From Campylorhamphus procurvoides (Eukaryota > Chordata > Aves > Passeriformes > Dendrocolaptidae), in assembly GCA_013396655.1 (NCBI GenBank), contig WBMV01007323.1, positions 186,001 through 250,000 of the forward strand: a stretch of 64,000 nt of DNA, given 5' to 3'. Position 1 is the stretch's first letter; every line of letters starts with the position of its first letter. The translations under genes were made by a program, and so were the position numbers. This document shows positions 36,740 to 48,911 of this stretch, one piece after another. The notes under the pieces were generated by a model. It was not told where the DNA came from, made no database searches, and was given only the letters and a program-made list of their open reading frames with translations.

Positions 36740-37213
36740 CCAGATGATTGGAAGTTGGAGAATGTCACGCCGATCCACAAAAAGGGCTGGAAGCAGGACC
36801 TGGGCAACTACAGGACCGTCAGCCTGACCTCGGTGCCTGGTAAGGTTATGGAGCAGATCATCCTGAGTGTGATCACACGGCACCTATGGAAGGCAGGAGG
36901 GCTCTGCAGAGGGACTTGGGCAGGCTGGAGAGATGGACCAAATCCAACAGTACAACGGTTCAACGAGGCCAAGTGCTGGGTCCTGCACTTTGGCCACAAC
37001 AACCCCATGCAGCACTCCAGGCTGGGGACAGAGTGGCTGGAGAGCAGCCAGGCAGAAAGGGACATGGGGGTTCTGATTGACAGGAAGCCGAACATGAGCC
37101 AGCAATGTGCCCAGGTGGCCAAGAAGGCCAATGGCATCCTGGCCTGTATTAGGAATAGTGTGGCCAGCAGGAAATGGGGTTCTTCAGCCTGGAGAAGTGT
37201 GGGCTCAGGATGA
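36740..37213 (+). pseudogene. CR1 ORF2 reverse transcriptase remnant, core deleted
   Basis: The reading frame at 36755-37213 joins the finger region of a CR1 reverse transcriptase ([17 protein letters not shown]) to the region after the polymerase core ([18 protein letters not shown]). The part that should hold the LDF.KAFD, QG..LGP and F/YADD motifs is missing. Around 36885-36955 the homologous text shifts to another frame (36886-37080) before returning. The product would be non-functional. Confidence 0.8.
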
Positions 37214-37501
37214 CCTTATTGCTCTTTACAACTACCTGAAAGGAGGGTATAGCCAGGTGGGGTTTGGTCTCTTCTCCCAGGCAACCAGCAATAGAACAAG
37301 GAATTAGGAAGAAATTTTTTACAGAGAGAGTAATCAGGAATTGGAATAGACTGCCCAGGGAGATGGTTGATTCATCATCCCCAGAGGTTTTTAAGGTGAG
37401 ATTGGATCTCGTACTTAGTGCCATGGGCTAGTAAGCACGATGGTTGGATCAAAGGTTGGACTTGACGATCTCAGTGGTCTTTTCCAACCTGGTTAATTCT
37501 G

Positions 37502-37530
37502 TGATTCTATGATTCTATTCTATGATTCTA
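37502..37530 (+). repeat. CR1 3'-terminal ATTCTATG repeats
   Basis: TGATTCTATGATTCTATTCT and the following TATGATTCTA. Octamer-like units mark the true 3' end of a CR1 insertion, so the 3' boundary is reliable. Confidence 0.9.
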
Positions 37531-37893
37531 CTTCATTACCTTGCTTTTCATGTGTATGGAGATGACACTTCAAATTACTCCCACTTCCTTTTTCTCTCCC
37601 TCTCCCCTGATTACCTTCAAAGAGTGCATTTGTGCAAAAAGAATAAATGGTGGCAGTTTCTCAGATGGATTAGTGAGAGGTTATGAAGAATGACTTTCAA
37701 ATGTGGTACTCCATCCCTTATGTCATATAATTGTATCTTTCAAATGAATTACTTTGAGTTGATGCTGACAGAGAAAAAGCAAAATCCAGTTCAGAAAGAA
37801 GGCAGTGGGTGGCACCTGAAACCAACAGGAATTTCTCTGAGGAAATTGTGTCTTGCAGGCTCTTTTCTACACTCCACAGGCCTATGTGAATGA
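37531..37893. other. Unique spacer between CR1 and LTR
   Basis: About 360 bases without a recognisable gene or repeat. Confidence 0.6.
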
Positions 37894-37898
37894 AGCGG
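37894..37898. repeat. Target-site duplication, left copy (AGCGG)
   Basis: Exact match to 38602-38606; brackets the LTR at 37899-38601. Confidence 0.85.
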
Positions 37899-38354
37899 TG
37901 TCGTGGGTTTATCTGGTCAGGGTTTTTTTTTTTATATAAGAGGAAGATTGGCGTCTGTTGGAAGCCTCTGGAAGTTTCCCTCCATCCTATAGAGCAGGGC
38001 CAATGAGGGTCAGCTCCGAGGAAAACTTCCTGCTTTTGAACCATTAAGTTACGCCCCTGCGTGAAAACATATTTAAGAAGTTGTGGCGCAGTTAGAATTC
38101 GGCAGCCATGGGTTAACAACAACACAACGCAGACATCAAGGTCAGTGCAGGAGGAGAAGAGAAGAAGGAGGGGGAGGGACCCGACGGATCAGGGAGTGGA
38201 CTTAAAACTATTATTCCCTGAATACGTTGGTGATGACCATGGTGATTACGAGTTGTCCCCTCGAAGTCCATGGGATCCATCGGGGTGCAAAGACCCCCCT
38301 GTTAGAGCAGGGGGAGGCATGAAAGAAGCTGTTACCTCGTGGGAGGCCCCCAGA

Positions 38355-38512
38355 GTGGAGTAGAGTCTTGCAGAGATTTGCAGCCTAGACCCACAGAGGG
38401 AGAGGACCCACGCTGAGCAGGAGACCCCCCAAGGTGGAGTAGAGCCTTGCAGAGATTTGCAGCTGAGATCCATGAAGGGAGAATCCCATACTCAATAGGT
38501 ACAGGCAGTTTT
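38355..38512 (+). repeat. Diverged tandem repeat inside LTR, 79-bp period
   Basis: GTGGAGTAGAGTCTTGCAGA at 38355 recurs as GTGGAGTAGAGCCTTGCAGA at 38434, and the match continues through AGATTTGCAG in both. A further, weaker repeat of the GACCCACG word follows near 38538. Confidence 0.75.
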
Positions 38513-38553
38513 TCGTGAGAGACTGCACCCCATGGAATGACCCACGAGAGAGC

Positions 38554-38554
38554 N
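38554..38554. other. Single ambiguous base (N)
   Basis: The only N in the window, inside the LTR about 47 bases before its 3' end. It may be a placeholder for a longer unresolved gap. Confidence 0.95.
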
Positions 38555-38601
38555 GAGTTTTGCTGGACATCAGGCATTTTATCCAGGGTCAAACCACAAC
38601 A

Positions 38602-38606
38602 AGCGG
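38602..38606. repeat. Target-site duplication, right copy (AGCGG)
   Basis: Follows the terminal CA of the LTR directly and equals 37894-37898. Confidence 0.85.
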
Positions 38607-39970
38607 TTACCCTGTTTTCAAAAGAGCAATGTTGAAATTGAGGTACAATACCAGACACCTACACTTACCGCCTCTCAGATGAAAACAGTGGAGCAGAGTA
38701 GGTGTTAAGTAGGTTAAATGATTCCCTCTGAAACACAATAGTGTATGCATATATTGTTTGCCATATAGGGCTGTAGGTACGCCTGTCTTTCCAGACACAG
38801 GTAGAATGGCATAAGGTCTAGTGCAAGTAAGAATTGGCACTTCCACCTGTTCTTCCATCTTTGCTTGGCTGAGACACAGCAAAAGTCCTGGTTTTAATAA
38901 CTTAAAGCAATTAATAAAGTCCTGTAGAGTCACCAAACATTCACATCTTCCATGGAGATTAAGAGAAAAAAAGTTGCTGACATCTATACAAGCTTTTCTC
39001 CCCTGTTTATCTTGTGGATTTGTCATTAAAATGTTATTTTAAACACCAGGTTGAGAGGTGCAATGGTACGAAAGTTACATACCCTTGCTGAAGAATGCAG
39101 TGAGTTAATAATGATCCATCCCAGCAGTAATGAGCTGTTCCTGCTCTCATCTGCCTGAGTGTTCTTAACATTATGAAAATGATCTTGACTGCAAGAGGTA
39201 TGAAAAGGAAGGAAAAATGGGGAAACAGAAATAGAATATAAGAAAGCACAAAAGACCTAAGCAAAAAAGAATATTTCAGATGACTGAGATGTTCAGCTGA
39301 ATTATTTGTAAATAGAAAAACTTGTAAATGAAAAAAGCCCCTTCTTCTATATGGGGGAAATTTTGTTTCTCATTTTTGTTAAGAAAAAGCTTTTAAAGTG
39401 CCCTCTCTAGGTAAAATTTTTATGTACCATGCTGCTTTAGGTTTATAACAAAGTTCCTAATGGGTATTTCAGCAGAGGTGAAATGGAGGAGGATGTGAGT
39501 AGGTTGATGAAGAGGCAAAATGAGACAGAAAAAAGGTAAGACTTAGGAATACCTCTCTTCAGTGTGGTCAAAAATTGAACACAATTACAGTATATTGTGA
39601 TTAAAAATTCATACAGATTAAATTTAATTTGGCCATAGCCAGCTGGAGATACTGATATCAGCAGAAACTAAGCCAAGGTCAAGCAGACTCACCCACAATG
39701 CTCTCATGTGCTGTTCAGTGCTGTTGATTTAGCTGAAGAGTTCTTTCAACTATAGGGACTATGTGTGTTGTGGAAATGCCACTTGGGTGCTTTTTACAAA
39801 AAGGAGAAGCAGCAGGACTTGAGGGCCATTTTATTTTTCATATTCCCAGCCTGTTCAGAGACCCATGGATCTCTCTGGAAAGTGCTCTTGAGAAGCATGT
39901 GCAGCTCAGGAAGATCTCAGTGTTTCAACTCAGGGGAGCATTGAGATCCATCTTACTTTCACTAAGATAA

Positions 39971-40040
39971 TTTTTGTGGGTTTTGGGGCTTGTGTGTGTG
40001 GTTTCATGTTTGTTTTGTGGGCTTTTGGTTTGTTTTATTT
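39971..40040. repeat. G/T-rich low-complexity tract
   Basis: TTTTTGTGGGTTTTGGGGCT followed by TG-repeats and further GTTT/GGTTT words on the plus strand. Confidence 0.7.
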
Positions 40041-43000
40041 GAGAACTAAGCTTTATCTGAAGCCATTTCATGCTTAGAAACACTGATTTAATTTTTTTGT
40101 CTGCCTTACTTTTCATTTCCATTCACTTCTGCACGTTTGCATTTTGCCTGGAACTGATGCATTTAGATGCAGGCATGGCAGGAACTAATGGAAAGTTTAA
40201 ATCACTGAAAACTGCATCATTGTTTTCAGGAAATTTCCAATTCAGTGGAAAAGATAGAGTAAGACTGGGGAACTGATTATGTATTTATAGATGCCTTATC
40301 TATAACAATACTGTTGTGTTTCTAGTTACTGATCTGTAAGATAACAAAAACTGTTTCATTGTAAGTCTTGATTATTTTTTTGAAAATAGAATATATCCCA
40401 TTGATTTTTCTTGGGTAACTCATCTCATATTTGAAGAATAATTTTTTAGGTGGCTGAGGAATGTGAGCATTAACAAAAAAGAAATAAACACAGAAATTTA
40501 ATTCAGTAGACAAGGTTTACAAGTTTCCTTTCTGATTGCTAAATAAATGTTAATGGGGACTAAACATAAAATTCACAGGTTGGTAGGATTTTTTGCAATA
40601 TTTTAATTTTTCTTAGTGATTTTTATATGAAGGGTCCTGAAGGTCCTTATGAAAAAAAAACAAACCTCCTCTCTTTCAGTATCGCAGCTACCCTTGCAAA
40701 ATGATTGTTGTTGAGCTGACAAAAGCTTGAAGCTGACATTCAGCTTTAGACTTTTTAATGAGAGTGCAAAGATTTTTCTAAGTACTGGGTCCCCGAAGTT
40801 TTCCTTAAACATGATAACTAATTTTGAGGCAAGTGATCCAAGTTTATTAGCTGTGAAGCCAGAGTAATAGATTTTATCAGTAATTATAGATTCTGAATTC
40901 TCCTTAACTTAATCAAAACATTTTTCAGCTGTAAAAATATCTTATTTTTCTACATTTTCATATTCTTTAGCTATTCTGGACTGGTGTACTCCAGCCTATA
41001 TTTTTTTCAAGTGTTGAAAGTAACTTATAAACTTACATATCTTAGATACTTAAAGTGGAGCTTCATTAAGTTATATCATTCATGCTTTGAAAAATCAAAG
41101 ATGCAGACTTTTTTAACATTAAAAAAAAGTTTTGGCAACTTTGCTGTTACAAAGCTTCGTCCTGAGTTATTTAATATCAATAAATGGCATTAGGATTAAG
41201 TCTTAGCAAAGAGGCAGCTGAAGCATACAATCATTCTTGTATGAGTCAGCCTAAAGATCCATCTCAATTAGTGTCTTGTCTCCAATTTGTAGAGAATGTA
41301 AGAGCTGGTCAAACATATGTCATCTTTAAGCAATATTTGCCTTTGCCATTTCATGAGTTAGCAGCTTTTGAACTTTACTATCTCAGTTTCCTCAGCCTGA
41401 GCCCATAAACAGTAATTCAGCAAAGAATAATAGCTTCAGTCATTTATAACTTCCAGTATCTGTAATTTGACTTCTTGGGGAGCTGCCTGTATCCTGCATT
41501 TTGTTTTGTTGAGCTACTGTTCTCTTAATTAGGAGATAATGCCACTTTCAGAAATATGTTTTTTCAAACAATATTCACCTGGAAAACCTGCTCATATGTG
41601 TAAGTTGTACAAATGCAAGATCTATTATAAGAAAGATTCCACTTTTACATTCTTGATTGCTTTTTTAAAAATAATTAATAATTCTGCAATTAATTTCATA
41701 ATTGATTTATAGTGAAGCATTTAACCTCAGAAAAGAAACCCAGTTAAAAAAAAGCTTTTGTTCACAAAATATTTTAAAAGATATAATTATTTTATTCTTG
41801 TTCCCTAAGCCTATAATTTCCTCATCCTCAGGATTCTACAGTGAAATAATTATGTGTCATGTGTAGTCTTGACATTTTGCTCCTGCTCTTTAATTAGGAA
41901 AAACAAGTAATGTTTGCCACTTACTATCTGAAATCGTTACAGGAAGAAACTTAAGTGAGTATTAAACTTAAGTAGGTTGAATAGGAAACAAAAAGCAAGA
42001 GGGATATGGATTCACTTGAGCCGGTAACACAAATTGGAAATTACAAGTCAGCATTGTTTTCAGAAAAATAAAACAAAAAAAGAAAATATTGGTTTGAGAA
42101 GCTTACCTTTTCTTAAGGAAGTAGTTGAAATAGTGAGAAACAACCCTCTTGATCCCATTTTGTTTCTAACTGTGCATTTAACCTCTAATTTAGGAACAAA
42201 AAATACATTTGCATACACATCAAGGAATGGCGATTCTTTGTGTAGTGTTACAGGAGAGTAAACTTAGTCTTCTGAATTTACTTCTTAGTGTGTTTGAGTG
42301 TTCTACATGACCATAGGTAACTCCTTTCCCTGCTGTTTCTTTATGGAGAGGTGATGAGACTGTGATGACTAATACCACCATAGAGATGGGCTCTTTAAAG
42401 ACACATATGCATCCAATTAGTTCAGTTTAGCTGTCTACATGTTTTAGATTTTCTCCCTAGTTAGTGAACAGAGATAGATATTTCCAGAAGAAATTAATTC
42501 CGTTTACCTTTGAAACCCTCCTAAGATGGAAATAGTCACAGAATGGTCCCTCAAAGCAGAAGTGTACTCCACATCTTGAAACAAAATTTAGGTGTATGTA
42601 CTTTGCCAATGCATGTTGAATACCTCAACAGGAGGTGTAGGCCTCAAGCTACTAAGTACTAGTTTTAAATGACTTTTTTTTTCATTCAGAAGTTGTAGTG
42701 AAGAAAAAAACTTGGTGGGGTCTTTTCCCTCCCACCTTGTAAAATGAAGAAAACAAACACTTTGACCATACTAAATCTCCTTTAAAGTATGAAACCATTT
42801 TAAGAAACAGTTACTGACATGCAAAATCTTGGCCAAATCAGTATTTGAGTGAAATTCTTCTTGCAGACCAAAAGCTATTAAAAATAGATTCCTCACCTAT
42901 TGCTGCCAAGGTTGCACTTTTTCCAGAAGCTACTCTCAACTCTGTCATATGAAAACTAACTGACAATCCAATAGAAAATGCTGAATAACTCCTTTGTAAC

Positions 43001-43356
43001 CTCTTGCCTCCAGAAACCTCAAGGGTCTAGCTAGATTTTGGAATCTGAAGCCCCTTATCTGTATTCTGATGGCGTTTGGTCATGTAAACACTTTCTCAGT
43101 TCTAATCACCTGTCTAACTACAGGATTTCCACTCAGAATAGAAAAGCAATTTTGATGATAAAGTCAAATGACAAATTATCAAGTATTGAACCTCTTTTGG
43201 TTATACTAACTTTGGTTATGCTTCTTTTGTGTTATAATAAATGACATCTGGATGCCAGATCTGGCTGAATTTTTTTGGACTACACAACATTCTGTGATAC
43301 AAGAAGAATGCTACCATTTCCTCAGTTTCCATTGGACAGCCCAAAATTACCAAAGC

Positions 43357-43371
43357 AAAAAAAAAAAAAAA
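43357..43371. repeat. Poly-A run
   Basis: About 15 consecutive A bases followed by GGAAAAAAG. No processed pseudogene is recognised upstream. Confidence 0.7.
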
Positions 43372-46300
43372 GGAAAAAAGGAGCTGCTTATGAATAGTAA
43401 CATGGCTGGCTCTTGACTTTTGTTCTCTTCAAATTGTCATACAAACATATTAGAGTGCTGGTGGACTTCTAGGTTCCATTGAGGAAGATAGAGTGGAGAC
43501 TGATTCAGGTTTCTGACGTCATGAAGTTTTATTCCAGAGTTTCTTGGTAATGATGGAGGGAAATGCAGCTTTTTGCAGTTACTACTTTTGATTTAAAAAA
43601 TAAACAATCTAGTAAAAAGTAGGAAAGAGGCAGAAATCAAGAGGTGAACCCCCTCAACAAGGGAGAAGTAGGATTTTCAGCTATGATGGAAAAAAACAAG
43701 TAGCAAAAGCAGCAGGAAAGAAAGGTGAAAGATTTGATTTGCCAGTTAATTTTAAAAATTGCATTTTCAAAGAAGTCATGTTTGTAAATCATCCACATCC
43801 TGACCATGAAGCATCAGGGAATTATGTCCATCATTCAAATACTGCATTCTGGCTTAGAGTCTGAAATGGACTTCACAAATAATGGACTAAATTTTCTTAG
43901 TCTGAAAGGACATGGGTTAAAATCCCCTAAGGAAACCGTTTTTACATCTTTCCTACAAGTTATAAAAAGAAACAGCTAATATGCGGGAATCCAGCTGAGT
44001 GTAGAAAGACCTTTCCAGTGCAAGGAGGCATGACCCGTATTATCCTGCCCATGACTTGTTAATTGAGCTAAATGATTGCTACACGTAGAAGAACTGTCAA
44101 AATTATAAATGAAAATTACCAGATACTGTGCTGTTTACATTCTGTTATCCTTCTTGCTAGTTTAAAAAAATTCCCATAGCAAAAAGTTAAATTTAATCTT
44201 TGATATATAATAATAATAAATAACGCAAGATGCTAAATATAAGCTATTTTTACATGGTTTTCATTTGCCAAAATTTTTTAATTTCTCCATTATTTTAAAC
44301 TTCTGTGATGTTCTGTTCAGCATTTGATACCAAATATTTTTTGCTATGGATTAAAAATGCTGAGTGTCAGAACAAAGCTGATGTTAAAACCTTCAGTCCC
44401 AGAGCAAGCCTAACATGAACCTGGTTCTGTTCATCAACAAAATCTTTTGTTGTCAACTGTTTCAAATGCCAGAGCTCTTTTAAATACCACTAACATTGCC
44501 AGGACCTCATTTAAACATGTATTAGCAAAGTAATCCTTCAATCATAAACTTGCCACTAAGACATAAAGGGGATGATTACTGGCATTCTGTGCCCTTTTCA
44601 GAACTACCCAAGGGAAACAATATAATGAATATCCTGGGCTCTCAGTGACCCCAGCCACTTCATAGGAAAGCAAAGGAAAATAAAAATTATGCCAGCAACC
44701 AATTTCTCTCCTTGCTCCCCTTTTATTTTATTTTAGACAACTGGCAAAAGTGTTGTACCCACAAAATATCTTTGTTTAGCTGGATGGAGTTATTATTAGG
44801 TACATCTTTGGGGGAGGCAAAGTAACAGTATGATATCTAGTTTAAGTCTTGGTCTATTTGTATGATGCTGGGAGGAGATCACTCGTATTAGTTGCAAAAT
44901 GCTCTAATTTTTTACTCCCCCTTCCAACATTCTTACACAACTAAATGAGGAACACAACTAATTGTCAATTCATTTGATTTACTGCAACAATGCTGCAAGC
45001 TACACCATGCCCTGCTCATATATTAAGAAATAATGACTGTTTCAGTACCAAATTCAATGAAATATGAAAGAAAAATCAATAAAATGCATTCCATATCTCA
45101 AAAATGTAGCTGAATGCATCCTGAAAATCAGCTGAACTTGTATGTCAAGCAGATAAACTCATCTGCAGCAATACTATAACTATTTATCCTGAATATCCTC
45201 TCTTTGCACTGCTTGCTTTCTGGTACTGCTTTACAATAACGCATCTTTTCATTGGTAAGATAAGAGTTTAAAAAAATGTGCTCAAGATGGCCACTATAAA
45301 ATGATGGGAAATTGGAATGGTTCCTGTCACCACAAATGCTTTGAAAATGCTTATTAACAACCCCCACGCTACCTGGGAAGCCAGGCAGTTATTCTTACTG
45401 CTAAGCACCCTGGTCAAAAATCCCCAAGTAACCTGACAGTCACCTCCCAGGACTTGTTTGAACAGCACAGGACAAGTTGTGTCAGACAACACATGGAGCT
45501 GGGAGACTGAAATCACCATGTCTCTGAGCAGAAGGTGCTCTCAGGAGGCTTAAGTAGGCCAAACATTGAAGAGGTGACAGTGGTGCTTGCAGTGCTGTTG
45601 CAGTTGAGGTCTCCTCTCTGGACGCCCCCAGCTGCAGTGGGAACCCAGATGACCAAAGTCAGAAGTAGGTACTGCCCTAATGTTACTCTGAGGCTGAGGC
45701 ACTCCTGGCATCACTGCCCACACAGGTGTACTCCATGTCTCTGGGTAGCACTGAGGCAGTGTGGAGAGAGGAGAAATGCCATTTTACAAGAGGCAAGACT
45801 TCTCCATGAAAAATGATTCTACTAACTTGCATGTCATGACAGTTTGATAGTTGAAGGGTTACTTTCTCATTCTGCTTTGCTGCTTCTCTCTGTAAGCAAG
45901 TTTCTCTTGATTGCTAGGGCAATCATTTGACAGCTGGAGTAAATCCCGTGGAAATGCTCAAGTTACCTTAGGGAAAGATTTGGCACCATGATCAGTGGCA
46001 AGCTGTAACTGTGTGTAGTGCTATGTACCTTTCTGTAGTGCAGAAAGGCTTCTAACTTCCCTGAAGGGATGGCTGCAGCATTAGTCCTGATGTTCAGATC
46101 GTCCATATTCCTCACCTGTTAGAAATTTTCTGTGAAGCTCTGTGTTTTCTCCCTGCTTTTATTTCAGCTGATTTTGCTGCCTGTGAAAGTTCCCCACACC
46201 AATGTCTATAAAAGAAGCATCTATTGGAAATGGGTAAACTTTAAATTCATGTTCTGATCTTGAAACTTTAGTGTAAATATGACTTTATGGATATAACCAT

Positions 46301-48330
46301 GCTGAATAATGTAACCGAATTTGCATCACTGAAAATTACACCTACAGTTAAATTTTTGAACACTTTTTTTTGCCTTTATTCTTGTCCCTTTTGGAGTAGT
46401 GCAGTAACATACAACTCCACAGCTACAAGGAACCAGCTAAATCAAAATGTCCAGTTATCTGTAGCTTGCAGCCAATCTAGACATGTGTAGAGAAACCAGC
46501 TGCTACTGAAAGCGAAAAACTGAAGATGTGAATTTCTTTCAGCAAGAAGGAATCTGACAGACAGAAAGCAAAAGCTAGTGTGCATTTGGCATATGAGTAC
46601 AGGCAGAAGAAAGTTAAAAAGCTGAAACCATGATTCAGCTATAGGTTAAAAATACGTAAAATACTACAGAATATGCACATGCTTGTACCTACATACTGAG
46701 AGGATCGGTGATCCGTAATATATGCTTTTAAGTATTTTCCCTAACTTCTATATGATATAACATGTACAACATGAAGTAAGTAAATATCAAGGAATCTGAC
46801 TAGTTCATTTTCTTGAGTCAATTTTTAAAAATAATTATAGGATAAAATAATAATGATAGGAATGACATAATAATCAGAATCAGAATAAGGACAAGAATTA
46901 GGTAATAATATGATTTTCAGATAATTTAGATTTAGATCCAGATTTAGAAAGCTCTCAGTTTGGTCAGAAATTTACCTACATCCTATGCAGTATGCATGCT
47001 ACTTTTATACCATTTTCAGGTACCTTTGCAGGACCATGCATGATGGGGCATGATACATGTAAAAATAGTTTACTAAATCACCCAGACACCTATGGTGCAA
47101 TAATTAATTATGCTCTTTCAACAGAATATCCCTAACTTCGACAAAATTTTAACTGGGCTCAGGATTTTCACTTTGTAACTTGGAAATCTGCCATTGAATT
47201 GCATGCATCTCCCAGAATTACATCCCCTTTTTTTTGTATCCACTTCGATTATTTCCTGTTCTCGCAATGTAGTAGCAGCTGGAGCCACTCCTGGGGGGCT
47301 GCACCCTGCACTTCACACAGCTGCCTCCATGGCTTTTATTAATGTTTTCCATTTCTCATCCTGTTTTCTCACTGATGACTCTGGCAAAAGAGACTCTCTC
47401 TACTGCAGTAGAAGTAACAATCCTAAACACCCATCTGAAAATAGCTAAGAGAGGCTTTGTGGCTCTGACGAAGGAAAGCAAAATCAAAGCCTATTTCAGC
47501 ATGTTCATATACCTCAGAACAGGCTGTAGGTTAAAAGGCACCAACAGAGCTTTGTTCCTACTGCTATTTTTAAAAGTCCATCACATTAATCAGAATTCCC
47601 TTGGTCAGTGATATTTTGCCAGAAAGGCAGTTGTAGGGCCACTGTCTCCCTCCAGGTGTCACTGCCCTCTTAAGTACTGAGTCCCCGGACAGTGGGCACT
47701 GATTGAGCCATCAATAAATCCAAATCAGTTCGGAGTGTGCAGAAACTAATAGCTGTTTTCATTACAGTGAAGTGGCAAGGCATAAGCTGTCTGGTTTGAG
47801 GAATGGGATTGATTTCACCAAGGGAAGCAAAACCAAATGCAATATTAATCAATAATCCAAGACAAATAACTGTGAACCTATTAACTTGATTTTTAATTCT
47901 GAGGAACATTTTGTCATTAGCTGGAATTCTGGACTGTTTTTTTTCCTTGCAAGTGGAGCATTTTGGGCAGACCTACTTTGAATTTGCAAATGAAGGGATT
48001 ATAGACACAAGCAACTCCATTCATAATTACTCTTTCTTTCAAGGCAGTAATAATGACTAACAGCAGCCATTTTTTGAGTCCATTTGGTTAATGGAATCAT
48101 ACCCTTGGTTTAGTTTTTACCCTTTTATAATTTATTTCAGGAGAGCCAGTCTATCAGGTAGTAGATGTCACACCAAGAATATCTGAAGTGCTTTTAGTTG
48201 AGATGAGATGGAATAAGTAGAAAGGTTTTGGACCCTTCCATGTAGATGCATTTTATATTCAAATGTCCATGTATAGCATTTGCGTAAGTTGGTCATCTCT
48301 AAATCAATTCTAAAGCCAGAAGTGGCTCAG

Positions 48331-48384
48331 GTTCTTCCTAGAAGTGTTCTTCCCTAGAAGAGTTCTTCTAAAACTGTTCTTATG
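48331..48384. repeat. Degenerate minisatellite, about 15-bp unit
   Basis: GTTCTTCCTAGAAGT, GTTCTTCCCTAGAAGA, GTTCTTCTAAAACT and GTTCTTATG follow one another at 48331, 48346, 48362 and 48376. Confidence 0.7.
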
Positions 48385-48888
48385 ATCTGTACATGCCCCT
48401 TGAAAACCTCAGCTGTATTAGGGGAACAGAAATTTTGATGCATGGTGGTATACAGAAAAAGGAGTGGGTTTGTACATCAAACAATATTTTTAACCAAGTG
48501 GTTACAGAGGACAGTTTTTTACTGCCTTTGCTTGCTACAATTTTCAAAATTTACTTTTCTGTGTCACCTGGGAAATCCAAAAGATTAGGCAAAGTGCAAC
48601 ATCATCTTCAATTATAGCAAACAGTCAGCATGTGCAGGTGCTAGAAGTGATACAGGCAGAGAAGAAAAACGCTGAAGGGAAAAGGGGGAGATGAGCCTCC
48701 TCTGTTGCTGCCTTATCGTCATGAAAAATGAAGAGGAAATGTGGTTGCTTGTCATGTTGTTCATTGAAAGGAAATGACATGAAGTAAGTTATGACTTATA
48801 TTCTTCTATAGTTGCTGCTGTTAGAGCATTTGTATAAGCAGGGAGCATTTTTCATTTATCCCAACTTTCCCAATGCCCTTTGAAAAAA

Positions 48889-48911
48889 TGAGAGAGAGAG
48901 AGATTGAGAGA
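48889..48911. repeat. (GA)n microsatellite
   Basis: GAGAGAGAGAGAGA with an ATT interruption and a further GAGAGA. Confidence 0.8.

Larger units (their letters stand above)
36230..37530 (+). mobile_element. Mosaic CR1 LINE with ORF1 remnant and deleted RT core
   Basis: CR1 non-LTR retrotransposon copy in sense orientation with large internal deletions. From left: a coiled-coil ORF1-type segment at about 36282-36390 (residues CVQCEEVNNLLCLVAELKE and SIRESEREIDWW are legible); non-matching or diverged sequence to about 36610; an N-terminal reverse-transcriptase segment at 36740-36885 ([32 protein letters not shown]); then an abrupt jump at about 36885 to the C-terminal RT region ([28 protein letters not shown]) up to about 37170; a second jump to the 3' tail ([16 protein letters not shown]); and the 3' UTR ending in (ATTCTATG)n-type repeats at 37502-37530. 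RT motifs A to C, including the catalytic aspartates, are absent. The frame changes at the junctions. Cannot encode an active enzyme. Confidence 0.9.
37899..38601 (+). mobile_element. Avian ERV solo LTR with internal N, about 703 bp
   Basis: Starts TGTCGTGGGTTTATCTGG and ends GGTCAAACCACAACA, with TG...CA termini that are also imperfect inverted repeats, and is flanked by a perfect 5-bp duplication AGCGG. A TATTTAAG promoter-like word lies near 38068. The text ATCAAGGTCAGTGCAGGAGG (about 38138-38157) also occurs, diverged, in the minus-strand LTR at 11.6-12.6 kb, so the two share a family or an exchanged module. A diverged tandem unit with 79-bp period begins at 38355 and 38434 (GTGGAGTAGAGYCTTGCAGA). 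One N stands at 38554; no AATAAA is found, although the related LTR has one, which suggests that sequence is missing at the N. Open frames here are not genes. Confidence 0.88.
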
